A stretch of 64,000 nucleotides of DNA from contig CAWEDP010000002.1 in assembly GCA_963807925.1 (NCBI GenBank), positions 868,001-932,000 of the forward strand, written 5' to 3'. The notes beneath the pieces were generated by a model. The model was not told the origin of the DNA and searched no databases. It was given only the letters and a program-made list of their open reading frames with translations. This document shows positions 46,049-56,027 of the stretch, piece by piece. The position numbers and the translations under genes are program-made. Numbering within the stretch: position 1 is the stretch's first letter; every line of letters starts with the position of its first letter. Origin of the DNA: CAWEDP01 sp963807925 (lineage in GTDB: Bacteria; Acidobacteriota; Vicinamibacteria; Vicinamibacterales; CAVVIG01).

Positions 46049-48982
46049 TCAGAAGTCGACCTGAACGCTGAACTTCAGCAGGCGGCCCTGAAGAATGCTG
46101 GTGGGCCTCTGCCAGTTTGCCCCATACGTGTTGTTCACGCTCAGAATCGAGCTCGAGTTCGTCGCGTTGTAGAGATCCACGTTCCCCTGGATCCGCCGCG
46201 ACGAGCCGAACGGGAACACCTTCGACGCGCGGAAGTCGAGCTGGTACAGCCGTTCTTCGTACACCGTGCCGGGCTGGATCAGCTGAACCGAGGCGGTCCC
46301 GTTGGCCCCCGTCGCGAGATTGCGTCCGAGCGACGGCGCAATCTCCGCGTTGGTATAGGTGCGCGCCGCCGTGATTTGCGGTCCCGGCAGGCTCTGGAAG
46401 GTCGCGGCCAGCTGCACGCCGCCCCAGGGGAACGGATAGACGCCCAGCAGCTTCAGATTCGGCTGGAACGGAGGCTTGACATCGCAGTACAGCAGGCCGG
46501 CCGCGCTCGTCGCCCCCTGCGACGGCGGGAGGCCCGAGCCCTGCGGCGAGTTGACCACGAAGCAGTAGTTGGTCTCGGTGCGTCCGACGCTCGGCCCCCC
46601 CGACATCACGATGCCGCCCGGCAGCCGGGCGTTCACCGTGAAATCCAGGCCGTTGTACACCTCCGTCGCGGTGCCGTAGTTCGACGCGAGATCGATCAGA
46701 TTGTTCTGGCTCACGAGCCGGTTCTGATCATACAGCCCCGTAACGGCGTAACCGCCGCCACCCGGCAGACGTGGATCGACCGGAGCGGTCACGGAGTACG
46801 GACTGTAGTCCACCGGCGTGATCGACAGGTTGTTGGTGACGCGAAGGTCGCCGTACGAGCGACGGAAGTACCCGGCGTTCACCGAAATGCGCGGCACAAT
46901 CTCGTGCTGCACCTGCGCGCCCAGCTCCCAGTTGTAGCCGCGGCTCGTCAAGACCGCATCGGAGTACCGGGAGCTCACGACGCTCGACCCGAAATTGGTC
47001 GGGTTGAAGGCCCCCAGCTCGCTCGGATCCGGGATGAAATCGCCGTTCGAGTCGCTCCAGGTGCGCGTCGCGCTCTGCACCAGCGCACCGGCCGGGTTCG
47101 CGAGCCGGGTGAAGCTCGGCGGGTTGGGGGCTTCGAGGTACTTCCCGATGCTGAACTTGACCGCGGTCTTGCCGGTGCCGAACAGGTCGTACGCGACGCC
47201 GAGGCGTGGCGTCACGTTCTTCCAGCGCGGCACCCCGTCCACTTCGTCGAACGTCAGATTCCGGTTCGGCACCTGCGGACCGGCGCCGATCGTCTGGGCC
47301 GGCACCTTGTCTTCGAGGTAGTCGAAACGGAGCCCGGCGTTGATGGTGGTCCGCTTGAGCGTCCACTGATCCTGCACGAACGCCCCCCAGTTCCGGTCCA
47401 GCAGCTCGTAGAAATTGAGCGGCGTGGCGTACACGGTGACCTGGCGCGGCGCGCCGTTCAGCAGACCGATGGTCATGCCGTTGTTGACGACGTCCTGCGA
47501 GGTCCAGGCCCACAGGTGCATGAAGGTGACCCCGGCCTTCAGCGCGTGCGATCCCGTCACATACGAGGTCGCGAACCGCCAGTTGAAGTTATGGCTGGCA
47601 TTGTGTCCCCAGACGCCCGGGTAGTTGCCCCAGGTGTAGCCGGTGCCCGAATCGACGTAGGCCACCTGGGTGAGCGGATTGCCTGGCTGCGGCGACGTGG
47701 GGAAATCCTTGTTGTTGAAGAGCACACCGCCTTCGAGCAGGATCCGGCTCGTAATCGGGGAGTTCCAGGTCGCCTGCGACTGATACATCGGCTGCGAGGT
47801 GGAATACCAGACGGCTTCCGGCGCGTTGGTGAGCTGGCCGAGCGAATATCCGTAGAACGGCCGCTGCTGTCCCGCGTTCTGGTGCTGGAGATTGAGCTTG
47901 TTCTTCGGTGTGACCTGCCAGGTGAGCCGCAGGCTTTCGTTCTGATTCTGCTCGCTGTTCTCGGCCGGCCGGCTCGTATCCGGGGTGTAGGCGTGGCCGG
48001 TCGGCGTCAGGTTGAAGAAGATGCCGGCCAGAGTCTGCGCCGCCGACTGGGCACGCACCGATCCCCAGAACCACAAGCGATCCCGTACGATTGGCCCGCC
48101 GACAGCCGGGTCGACGTCGTAGGACCGCCGGACGGTCGTCGACGAGGTCAGGCCGCGGGCCTTCAGGCCGTCGCTCAGGTTGTCGCTCTGCAGGTTGTGA
48201 TCGGAGTACGCCCCGATGAACATCCCTCTGAACGTGTTGCCGCCGTCCCGCGGGACGAGGTTGATGCGCACGCCGCTCATTTCGCTCTCGGCCGAGAGCC
48301 CGGCGGTCTCGATGGCCATTTCCTGCACGGTCGCATCGTTGGTGGTAATCGCCACGAACTGGCCGCCACGGCCCTGTCCGTTGTTGAAGTTCATCCCGTC
48401 GTAGAGCGCCGCCTGCTCGTTCAACCGGCTTCCGTGAATGGCGAGGCCCACGGCGGAGAACTGGGTTCCGCCGACGTCCTGACTCGTGGCGGTCACTCCC
48501 GGAATCAGCACGCCGATCTGCCCGGTCGACTTCATACCGGCCGGGATCGCATTCAGGATGTCTCGCGTCATCACCGACTGCTGGGTGACATTCTGCACGT
48601 CGACGGTCGGCGTGGTGCCCGAGACGGTCACCGTCTCCTCCAGCGCGCCGACTTTCATGTCGGCGTTGACGGTGGCGGTGAAGGCGGCCGTCACCGTGAT
48701 GTTCTCCTGCCGAATCGTGTTGAACCCGGCCAGCGTGAACGTGACGGCGTACACGCCGGGCACCAGATTGACGATCTTGTACTGGCCGGCTGCATCGGTC
48801 GCCACCGATCGCGCCTTCTCGATGAGCGCCGGGCTCGACGCCTCCACGGTCACGCCGGGCAGGACGGCGCCGGTCGTGTCCTTGACGACGCCGGCGATGC
48901 TGCTGCCGCTCTGGGCAGAGGCCGCCGGCACACCCAGAACCACCGAGACGGCCGCGGCAATCGCCGTCAGTATTGTTCGCAC
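46049..48982 (-). CDS. TonB-dependent receptor with carboxypeptidase-like regulatory domain (Oar-like)
   Basis: 977 residues. Signal peptide MRTILTAIAAAVSVVLGVPA; a carboxypeptidase regulatory-like Ig domain at about 28-110 (GVVKDTTGAVLPGVTVEASS); a plug domain about 115-240; then a beta-barrel ending in the C-terminal aromatic residue VQVDF. Acidobacterial OMPs of this type import large or polymeric substrates through the outer membrane using TonB. Substrate unknown. Neighbouring secreted proteins suggest a complex-carbon use locus. Confidence 0.93.
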   Translation of the reverse strand: MRTILTAIAAAVSVVLGVPAASAQSGSSIAGVVKDTTGAVLPGVTVEASSPALIEKARSVATDAAGQYKIVNLVPGVYAVTFTLAGFNTIRQENITVTAAFTATVNADMKVGALEETVTVSGTTPTVDVQNVTQQSVMTRDILNAIPAGMKSTGQIGVLIPGVTATSQDVGGTQFSAVGLAIHGSRLNEQAALYDGMNFNNGQGRGGQFVAITTNDATVQEMAIETAGLSAESEMSGVRINLVPRDGGNTFRGMFIGAYSDHNLQSDNLSDGLKARGLTSSTTVRRSYDVDPAVGGPIVRDRLWFWGSVRAQSAAQTLAGIFFNLTPTGHAYTPDTSRPAENSEQNQNESLRLTWQVTPKNKLNLQHQNAGQQRPFYGYSLGQLTNAPEAVWYSTSQPMYQSQATWNSPITSRILLEGGVLFNNKDFPTSPQPGNPLTQVAYVDSGTGYTWGNYPGVWGHNASHNFNWRFATSYVTGSHALKAGVTFMHLWAWTSQDVVNNGMTIGLLNGAPRQVTVYATPLNFYELLDRNWGAFVQDQWTLKRTTINAGLRFDYLEDKVPAQTIGAGPQVPNRNLTFDEVDGVPRWKNVTPRLGVAYDLFGTGKTAVKFSIGKYLEAPNPPSFTRLANPAGALVQSATRTWSDSNGDFIPDPSELGAFNPTNFGSSVVSSRYSDAVLTSRGYNWELGAQVQHEIVPRISVNAGYFRRSYGDLRVTNNLSITPVDYSPYSVTAPVDPRLPGGGGYAVTGLYDQNRLVSQNNLIDLASNYGTATEVYNGLDFTVNARLPGGIVMSGGPSVGRTETNYCFVVNSPQGSGLPPSQGATSAAGLLYCDVKPPFQPNLKLLGVYPFPWGGVQLAATFQSLPGPQITAARTYTNAEIAPSLGRNLATGANGTASVQLIQPGTVYEERLYQLDFRASKVFPFGSSRRIQGNVDLYNATNSSSILSVNNTYGANWQRPTSILQGRLLKFSVQVDF

Positions 48983-49041
48983 ACCGACCTCCTCTCCAAC
49001 AGCCGTCGAGCACGAGCATCGCCCGCGATGGGGTGGACCGT

Positions 49042-50553
49042 CTATCGGGCGCCGCCGTCGTTCATCAGTTGGCGCAGAAGGGCAGCCGTGCTCTCGCGCG
49101 CGACGCGCACGCCGCCGCGTCCGCGCACGCCGACGCCGAGCGCCACGTCGATCGGCGTTCGCCCGTCGGCATCCCTGACGTCCACGTGCGCCCCGCTGCC
49201 GGCCAGGAACCTGATGAACCCGTCGCTCCGCTGCGCGGCGGCGGCGTGGACCGCCGTGCGCCCCGCGGCGTCCGCCGCGTTGATGTCCGCGCCGCGCGCC
49301 AGACAGAGCCTGACGATCTCGACGAAGTCGGCCTCGCTGCCTCGCCCCGTGTCGTACTCCGCGAACCGTCCGACGCCGCCGAACCCGGAGGCAATCATCA
49401 CCGCGTTCGCGCCGTTCTTCATCGTCGCGCGCGGGTCGGCGCCGAGGTCGAGCAGCAGGCGGGCCGCCGCGACGTCGCCTTTCCGGGCGGCGCGCATCAG
49501 CGGCGTCGCGCCGGCTCCCAGCACGGCGTCGCCGTTGTTATGCACCCGCTCGAGCACCGGCGCGATCAGGGCGGCGTCGGGACGGGCGTTGTCCGCGAGG
49601 AGCGTGCGCGCGAGGTCCAGCGCCCCGATCACGCCGGACGGCTGTGGTGCCGGACGTCCGGGCGTCTCGTCGGGCGTATTCATGTCGATCGCCGCGTAGA
49701 GCGGCGTCATCCCCCTCACGTCCGCCACGTTCGGGTCCGCCCCTTTCTCGAGCAGGAGCGCCGCGGCGTCGTAGTGCGCGTTGATGACCGCAAAGACGAG
49801 TGCGGTCGTTCCGTCGGGATCCCGCAGGTTCAGATCGGCGCCCGCCCCGGCGAGGGCCGCGATGGCGTCCCGCGCGTCCTGACGGGCGGCGTACATGAGC
49901 GGCGTCCAGCCGCCCCGCGGCAGCACCGTGAACCGACCCGACTTGCCGTCGCCGTAGTCGCGCCGCGGGAAATGCGTCACGTCCGAACGGGCGTCCACCT
50001 CGGCGCCGTGCGCCGCCAGAACGCGAATGGCGTCGCCGTGATTCTCGGCGGCGGCCCAGATGAGCGCGGTCTCGCCGAGCACCCGCTCGCGGGCGTTGAG
50101 GTCGGCCCCCCGTGTCACGAGCTCGTCGATGACGGCAGGATTCCCCAATCGGGCGGCCAGCATGAGCGGAGTCTGTCCGTCCGGCAGCGGCACGTTCGGG
50201 TTCACGCCGGAGGCGAGCAGGACCCCGACGATGGCCGGACTCCCGCCGAGCGCCGCGATCGTCAGCGGGGTGGCGCCGTACCGGTTCGCCGCGCCGGCGT
50301 TCGCACCGGCGTGCAGCAGCAGCCTGGTCATGTCGAGGTCGCCGCGTTGGACCGCCCAGTGCAGCGGCGTGGTGCCGTCCGGCTCGGCGGCGTTGACGCG
50401 GGAGGCGCCGCCCGGCGCGTCCAGCAGCGCGTGCACCGCATCGGTCCGACCAGCCTTCGCCGCCTCGACCAGCCGCAGATCCGGGTCCGCGGCCCGGAGC
50501 GTCGTGGCGGCGGCAAAGACGCCCACGATCGTCAGCCGAATCAGGCCTCTCAT
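49042..50553 (-). CDS. Secreted ankyrin-repeat protein
   Basis: 503 residues. A short N-terminal signal-like helix (LIRLTIVGVFAAATTLRA) is followed by about twelve ankyrin repeats from residue 25 on, each with the G-TPLHWAV or TPLMLAAR type motif (EPDGTTPLHWAVQRG, DGQTPLMLAARLG, RGMTPLYAAI). The repeats form protein-binding solenoids. The start overlaps the DUF1552 stop (ATGA), so it is translated with it. It probably acts outside the cytoplasm with its two partners. Confidence 0.9.
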   Translation of the reverse strand: MRGLIRLTIVGVFAAATTLRAADPDLRLVEAAKAGRTDAVHALLDAPGGASRVNAAEPDGTTPLHWAVQRGDLDMTRLLLHAGANAGAANRYGATPLTIAALGGSPAIVGVLLASGVNPNVPLPDGQTPLMLAARLGNPAVIDELVTRGADLNARERVLGETALIWAAAENHGDAIRVLAAHGAEVDARSDVTHFPRRDYGDGKSGRFTVLPRGGWTPLMYAARQDARDAIAALAGAGADLNLRDPDGTTALVFAVINAHYDAAALLLEKGADPNVADVRGMTPLYAAIDMNTPDETPGRPAPQPSGVIGALDLARTLLADNARPDAALIAPVLERVHNNGDAVLGAGATPLMRAARKGDVAAARLLLDLGADPRATMKNGANAVMIASGFGGVGRFAEYDTGRGSEADFVEIVRLCLARGADINAADAAGRTAVHAAAAQRSDGFIRFLAGSGAHVDVRDADGRTPIDVALGVGVRGRGGVRVARESTAALLRQLMNDGGAR

Positions 50554-51866
50554 GCGAAGAAGTCGATGCTCCCGGTGCTCTCGCCCAGGCTGGTCAGCGA
50601 GCTCCCGTAGCGCTCGGCAACGGTCACCCACAGGTTGCCGACGGGCGTGCGCGGCGGCAGCTGCACGTGGCGGTGTCCCTTGCCGACACCACCCCCGACG
50701 GCCAGGAGCGGCAGCGGATCGCTCGCATGCTGGTTCGGATTGCCCATCCCTCCGCCGTAGAAGATGAGCGAGTGATCGTAGAGCGAGCCGTCGCCGTCGG
50801 GCGTCGCCCGGAGCTTCTCCAGGAACTTCGCGAACAGCTCGACGTGATAGGTGTTGATCTTCACCACCTTCGCGATGTTCGCCGGGTCGTTCCCATGATG
50901 CGACACGGTATGGTGCTGTTCGCTGACGCCGATCTGCGGGTAGGTTCGCTGACTCAGTTCGCGATCGCTCATGAAGGTGAAGACGCGCGTGAGATCGGCC
51001 TGATAGGCGAGGATCAGCAGGTCGTACATCAGCGCGAGGTGCTCCTCGAAGGAATCAGGCACGCCGGCCGGAACCGTCATCGAGGCCAGACCGGTTGCCT
51101 GACGCGTTTCGGCGCGCTCGATGCGGCGCTCGATTTCGCGGAGGTTGTCGAGGTAGTCGCCGAGGCGGGCCCGGTCGGGAGCCGCCAGGGTGTGTTGAAG
51201 GCTCGTCGCCTGCGCCGCGATCAGGTCGAGGATGCTCTTGGTGCGGCGCACGCGCGCGGCGCGCTCGGCGGGCGACCCCGGCCGCCCGAACAGCCGCTCG
51301 AAGACCACACGCGGATTGATCTCCATCGGCAGCGGCGAGGTGGGCGTGCTCCACGAAATGGTGTTCGTGTAGACGCAGCTGTAGCCGCTCGTGCACGCGC
51401 CGACATAGCCGGTGAAGTCCGCCGTCGCCAGCTCCAGCGAAGGGTAGGGCGTCTCCCGGCCGATCTGCTGCGCGAGGATCTGATCGATCGTCGTGCCGCC
51501 GCGGACGTCTTCGGCCTGGGTCCGCTTGGCGAGGACGCCGCTCAGCCACCCGGCGGCGCTGATTGCGTGGTCGCCTTCGACGACGCCCGGGTGGGCGCGG
51601 GTCAGGTTGCTGACGACGACGAGCGTGTCGCGGAACGGCTCAAGTCCTTTGAGGATCGTCGTCAGCTCGAACCCGGTCCCGGCCGTCTTCGGAATCCATG
51701 CCTCGACGATGGCTCCATTGGGCACGAACACGGCGCCGAACCGCGGCGGGGGCGCCGCCGCCTCGGCGAGGGTCGGCACCATCGCGTCGAGAACCGGGAG
51801 CGCGACGGCGGCTCCGAGCCCTCGCAGAAACGTACGGCGCGGCAGCGACATCTTCGAGATGAACAT
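50550..51866 (-). CDS. DUF1552 domain protein, Tat-type signal
   Basis: 438 residues. N-terminal PRRTFLRGLGAAVALPVLDA is a twin-arginine-like signal. PPPRFGAVFVPNG, LTRAHPGVVEGDH, TDIDQIL-like TTIDQILAQQIG, LYDHSLIFYGGGMGNPNQHASD and LPLLAVGGGVGKG are hallmarks of DUF1552. Such proteins almost always follow DUF1592 cytochrome-like proteins, here 12 bases upstream. Exported and probably folded in the cytoplasm with a cofactor; reaction unknown. ATG 51866 gives the signal. Confidence 0.92.
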   Translation of the reverse strand: MFISKMSLPRRTFLRGLGAAVALPVLDAMVPTLAEAAAPPPRFGAVFVPNGAIVEAWIPKTAGTGFELTTILKGLEPFRDTLVVVSNLTRAHPGVVEGDHAISAAGWLSGVLAKRTQAEDVRGGTTIDQILAQQIGRETPYPSLELATADFTGYVGACTSGYSCVYTNTISWSTPTSPLPMEINPRVVFERLFGRPGSPAERAARVRRTKSILDLIAAQATSLQHTLAAPDRARLGDYLDNLREIERRIERAETRQATGLASMTVPAGVPDSFEEHLALMYDLLILAYQADLTRVFTFMSDRELSQRTYPQIGVSEQHHTVSHHGNDPANIAKVVKINTYHVELFAKFLEKLRATPDGDGSLYDHSLIFYGGGMGNPNQHASDPLPLLAVGGGVGKGHRHVQLPPRTPVGNLWVTVAERYGSSLTSLGESTGSIDFFA

Positions 51867-51877
51867 GGGGCCTCTCG

Positions 51878-54313
51878 TCAGTGGGTCGATTCCGCCGTCA
51901 TTCGCATCTGAAACGGAACGCTCTTCACGATCCCGAGGACGATCGCCGAAAACCGGTTCCCCGACCGTCCCGCGGCACCGACGATCCCGCGCAGGGCCGG
52001 CATATCGTGGTCGTCGAGCCCGCGGCCGAGCGCGTAGGTGAGCAGCTTCTCGGTCAGCGTCTGAGCGAAGACCTCCGGATGGCGGGTGAGCGCCTCCCTC
52101 AGTGCGACGGCTCCATCCACCCTGGACCCGTCGGCCAGCTCGCCGGAAGCATCGATCGGGCCGCCCGGCTCCCGGCTTCGCCAGGCGCCGACGGGATCGA
52201 AGTTCTCGAGCGCAAACCCGATCGGATCCATCACTCTGTGACAGCTCGCGCAGACCGCGTTCGCACGGTGCGCCGCCATCTGCTCGCGCATCGTCTTCGG
52301 CTTCACGCCCTGCTCGTTCTCCTTGAGCGCCGGCACGTTGGGCGGGGGCGGCGCCGGCGGCGTGCCGAGGACGTTTTCGAGCACCCACTTGCCGCGCAGG
52401 ACAGGCGAGGTTCGGGTCGCGTGCGACGTGACCGCCAGAATCGCTCCCTTTCCCAACAGCCCGCGCCGCGCGTCGGGCACGATGACACGGCGGAACTGGC
52501 TGCCGTAGATGCCGGGAATGCCGTAGTGCCGGGCCAGGCGTTCGTTGACGAACGTGTAGTCGGCGGTCAGCAGGTCGAGGACGTTGCGGTCTTCGCGGAT
52601 GATGCTGGCGAAGAACAGCTCGGCCTCCCGCAGGAATGCCTGGCGCAGGTTGTCATCGAAGTCCGGAAAGTCGTCCGAGTTCGGCTGGAACGTGCGGAGG
52701 TTGCGGAGCTGCAGCCACTGGCCGGCGAAGTTCGTCACGAGCGCCTCGGCCTTCGGATCCTCGAGCATGCGCCGAACCTGGCGCTCGAGAACGGCCGCAT
52801 CCTTCAGACGGCCCGCTCCAGCGGTTGCGAGCAGCTCGTCGTCGGGAATGCTGCTCCAGAGGAAGAATGAGAGCCGCGACGCCAGGTCGAGGTCGGACAC
52901 CGGATGGACGCCACTCGTGCCCGCGCCAGGCGGATCCTGCTCGGCCCTGAAGAGGAATCGCGGGCTGGCGAGCAGGAACTCGAGCGCGGCTTCGATCCCG
53001 CTCTCGAAGGAGCCTTCCTGACGGAAACGGCTGTAGAGGGCGAGCAACGGCTGCACATCGGCGTCGGCGAGCGGACGCCGGTAGGCGCGGCGCGCCAGGG
53101 TCGCCAGAATCTCGCGGGCGCACGCCGACTCGGCGGCCGCGTTCGCCGGGTGACACGAAAAGATGCGGCGGCGGCTGGGCGTGTCACCGGGCCCGGTCGG
53201 GTTCAGCGGACCGGTGATCGTGACGCGATCCAGATGGGGCCGTCCGGTCCAGTCGAGCGTGTCGTACGAACTGCGCAGGAACGGCTGCAGCCGGACCGTG
53301 TCGACGAGCGGCTGGTCCTCCACGAATGCGACCGTCAGCACGTGCGGCCCGGCCGTCGCGCGCAGCCGGGTCGTGAGGCGGGCGTCGATCGCGTCCGCCG
53401 TCTCGGTCGGCCTGTCGAACGCGGCCAGCAGATCCGCATCGCCGCCAATCGACGCGAGCATGAGGCGACGACCGTCAAGAGCCAGCTCCACCTGGTGAGC
53501 GTGCTCGAGACCTCGCAGGTTGCCGAAATTCGTCCGGAAGAATCGCACGTGGACCTCGTACTCGGCGTCGAGCGGAAAGGTCGGCGCGATCCGGATGCCG
53601 CCGACCGTGCCGAGCGGCAGCCCCTCGAGGTGGTGGTTCTGCGAGAGATCCTGACGCACGCGGTAGGTCTCGGTGACGATCGGTGCCTCGGGGTCGCCGA
53701 CGGCAAGCGCGCTGACGGTTTCCGCCGCCGCCAGATAGCGCTCCTGGAGGGCGGGCGAGAGCCCGAGGGCGTCGGAAATGTTGTCGAATCCGTACGCCGA
53801 GTCGTCGGCTGGCAACAGGGAGCCGACTTCGACGTCGAGGGCGAGCAGATCGCGAACGGCGTTGCCGTACTCGGCGCGATTCAGACGGTGGAGGACGGAT
53901 CGCCCCGGATGAGGATGCTGCCGCGCGGCGCGATCCAGTTCTCGCTCCAGCCAGCCGGTCAGCGCGTCATAGGTCGGTTCGTCGGGTCGCCGGACGCCTG
54001 CAGGCGGCATCGTGCGGGTGTGCAGCTTGCGAAGCACGCGTTCCCAGAGTTCCGACTGCCGATCGACCGCGCGCAGATCGACGGTATCGAGAACGACGCC
54101 GGTTTGCGTCGCCGGCGTGGTCGCACGCTGGTTGTGGCAGCCGACGCAGTAGGCATTCAGGATGTCTCGGTACGGTTCGACCGATGTCGCAGGGGCGGCG
54201 GAGGTCACCCGGGCGCCGCCGACATCCTGCGGGCCGGCGGCCCGCGCCCCACGGCCGGCGAGGCCGAGCGCGACGGAGGTCAGGAGCCCCGTGAGGACGA
54301 ACGACCGCGACAT
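51878..54313 (-). CDS. DUF1592/DUF1588/DUF1585 domain protein with cytochrome c motifs
   Basis: 811 residues. Signal peptide, then a cytochrome-like heme site CVGCH at 56-60 and a PSCyt-type MPPAG segment; DUF1587 (LHRLNRAEYGNAVRDLLALD), DUF1595, DUF1592 (DLASRLSFFLWSSIPDDELL), DUF1588 (FVNERLARHYGIPGI and CASCHRVMDPIGFALENFDPVG) and DUF1585 at the end. This is the planctomycete/acidobacterial secreted multidomain family. With DUF1552 it is thought to act on extracellular polymers, but no reaction is established. It heads the DUF1592-DUF1552-ankyrin operon. Confidence 0.92.
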   Translation of the reverse strand: MSRSFVLTGLLTSVALGLAGRGARAAGPQDVGGARVTSAAPATSVEPYRDILNAYCVGCHNQRATTPATQTGVVLDTVDLRAVDRQSELWERVLRKLHTRTMPPAGVRRPDEPTYDALTGWLERELDRAARQHPHPGRSVLHRLNRAEYGNAVRDLLALDVEVGSLLPADDSAYGFDNISDALGLSPALQERYLAAAETVSALAVGDPEAPIVTETYRVRQDLSQNHHLEGLPLGTVGGIRIAPTFPLDAEYEVHVRFFRTNFGNLRGLEHAHQVELALDGRRLMLASIGGDADLLAAFDRPTETADAIDARLTTRLRATAGPHVLTVAFVEDQPLVDTVRLQPFLRSSYDTLDWTGRPHLDRVTITGPLNPTGPGDTPSRRRIFSCHPANAAAESACAREILATLARRAYRRPLADADVQPLLALYSRFRQEGSFESGIEAALEFLLASPRFLFRAEQDPPGAGTSGVHPVSDLDLASRLSFFLWSSIPDDELLATAGAGRLKDAAVLERQVRRMLEDPKAEALVTNFAGQWLQLRNLRTFQPNSDDFPDFDDNLRQAFLREAELFFASIIREDRNVLDLLTADYTFVNERLARHYGIPGIYGSQFRRVIVPDARRGLLGKGAILAVTSHATRTSPVLRGKWVLENVLGTPPAPPPPNVPALKENEQGVKPKTMREQMAAHRANAVCASCHRVMDPIGFALENFDPVGAWRSREPGGPIDASGELADGSRVDGAVALREALTRHPEVFAQTLTEKLLTYALGRGLDDHDMPALRGIVGAAGRSGNRFSAIVLGIVKSVPFQMRMTAESTH

Positions 54314-54462
54314 CGTCTTAGGTCCCTGTCGCCATATCTTCCGGCCTTGTCCGACGCTGTCGTCGAACGCCACAGCGTACCGCCCCGCGGCCGCCGGCAG
54401 ATTGAGGCCACGGTCGGCTCGAATGCGCAGTTTATCCTATCGCAGTCCGTGGTTCGCTGTGC

Positions 54463-55335
54463 TTACTCGATGGGAGTGCGTTGTTCCGCAACGACCTGCC
54501 ACTGCCCGGCGCGTTGCACCCAGACGGCTGAATACCGGAAGCGATCGGTCGCGCCGTCCGTCAGATTGGTTCGCAGCACGCTTCCAATCACGAGCGCGAG
54601 ATTTCCGTGGACGCGTACGCCGAAGTCGTCGTCCTGCACAGCTTTGATCGCCGGCGGGATCGACACGCGCGACGACACGACGTCGCCCAGCCGATCGACC
54701 AGACGGAACTCCGGGGCCCGGATGCGGGAGAGAACGGTCAGGTCGTTGATCCGTTCGGCCGCGCGGTAGGCGGTCTCCACACGCCGGATGTCACGAGCCT
54801 CGGCGGCCGGGGCCTCAGCCGCTTCGACCACGTGGTTCGCGTCGGCGCCCCGCTGCTCAGCGACTATCTGATCGACGGTCGAAGGCGTGGCCTTCGCGAG
54901 CCGAGCGGACTCGGGCTCGGAGGAAATCCTCGTCTCCTGATCGGCGAGCTCCACCCAGGCGGTCCCGTCGTGCACCCAGACACGCTGGAAGCGAACGCTT
55001 CCGGTGCGTTCGCCCTCGTCTGTCTCGCGTCCCGTCACCACGGCTCCGCTGTCGTAGATGCGCAGCTTCACGTCGTCGGTGGCGTAGCCGGAGTCTCGCG
55101 CGATCGGAATCAGCTGCCGTTTTCCCAGCACGCGGCCGAATCGGTTCACCTCGATGAAGTCCGGCGCCAGGAGCGGCTGGAGGCGGTCCGCGTCCCCATG
55201 CTGTCTGGCCTCGACGAGCGTCGCCTCGGCGGCGGTCACCTGAGCCTCCGCAGCGTCCTCGACCAGACCGGTCTGCGCCCAGATCAGGATCGGAGCGAGC
55301 GCCGCCAGGAACCCAGCTGCGGAAACCCCTCGCAT
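54463..55335 (-). CDS. Secreted protein with two DUF4440/SnoaL-like domains
   Basis: 290 residues with a signal peptide (MRGVSAAGFLAALAPILIWA). Two SnoaL/DUF4440 domains are seen: the first at about 28-145 (EATLVEARQHGDADRLQPLLAPDFIEVNRFG) and the second at about 185-288 (VETAYRAAERINDLTVLSRIRAPEFRLVDRLG). These cystatin-like folds bind small molecules or act as NTF2-like enzymes; none can be assigned. ATG 55335 is set by the signal sequence. Confidence 0.8.
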   Translation of the reverse strand: MRGVSAAGFLAALAPILIWAQTGLVEDAAEAQVTAAEATLVEARQHGDADRLQPLLAPDFIEVNRFGRVLGKRQLIPIARDSGYATDDVKLRIYDSGAVVTGRETDEGERTGSVRFQRVWVHDGTAWVELADQETRISSEPESARLAKATPSTVDQIVAEQRGADANHVVEAAEAPAAEARDIRRVETAYRAAERINDLTVLSRIRAPEFRLVDRLGDVVSSRVSIPPAIKAVQDDDFGVRVHGNLALVIGSVLRTNLTDGATDRFRYSAVWVQRAGQWQVVAEQRTPIE

Positions 55336-55372
55336 GAACGCCCCCCGGTGGACCGCCAGTGTGACAATGCGG

Positions 55373-55959
55373 CTAGCGGCGCTTTGAGCGCAGCCTCGAA
55401 CGCGCGGCCTGCGTCCCGCATGTATTCGCCAGCTTCTTGACCGACGACACATTGACCTCTGCGAGATCGCTCTGGGTGATCTTCTGCCCAGATTCCACTG
55501 CCTTCGCTTCATGGTTCCGGCCAGCGGTGCCGGTCACCCGATCGGCGGCATTGCTTGCCACGAGATCGGACGGCTTGGCCAGCGTGCCGTCCACGCGGAC
55601 TCGTCTTCCGACCAGCTTCGACAGCACGTTGGCGGGACTGGAGGTCAGGCGGTATGCGTTTTCGGCGGCCGCCACCCTCTCATGCTCGACAACCGACGGA
55701 TTCGAGCTGTCGGGATGCGCGGGGCTGTTCAGCTCCGTCAGAATATAGGCGCCGCGCTGTCCTTCCTGCAGACATCCGATCAGGCTGACCCGCTCCGCCA
55801 CAGGCGCGGGCGTGGCTTGCGGTGCGGGCGGCGTCGCAGCAGGCGTCGCGTTGGTGGCCGACTCGCGTTGGCATGGTTGCAGGCCCCCGCCGTAAGGCCG
55901 AAGCCGAGTACCACCGCAGCCTGCAGGAGGCGAAGACCGTGTCGCTGATTTGTCCTCAT
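55373..55959 (-). pseudogene. Lipoprotein gene with a frameshift
   Basis: The start at 55959 encodes a lipoprotein signal (MRTNQRHGLRLLQAAVVLGF, lipobox LTAGAC) and then drifts out of phase. Close after the Cys the other frame opens (CQRESATNATPAATPPAPQA) and runs into VAERVSLIGCLQEGQRGAYI and VRVDGTLAKPSDLVASNAA to a stop at 55373. One lost base near 55880, beside a run of C, joins them into a protein of about 195 residues, mostly a small beta-rich (BON- or OB-like) domain. Probably a pseudogene or sequencing error. Function unknown. Confidence 0.7.
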
Positions 55960-56027
55960 CGTGAAACTCCAGACTGTCCCCTGTAAATCGCCGGCATCAG
56001 TTCCTCCGTCACTTCTCTTCGCAATCT

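Noticed and set aside
46376..49699. 1107-codon open frame on the + strand opposite the TonB receptor
   Set aside because: Arg/Asp/Gly-rich shadow of the receptor caused by high GC; no domain pattern.
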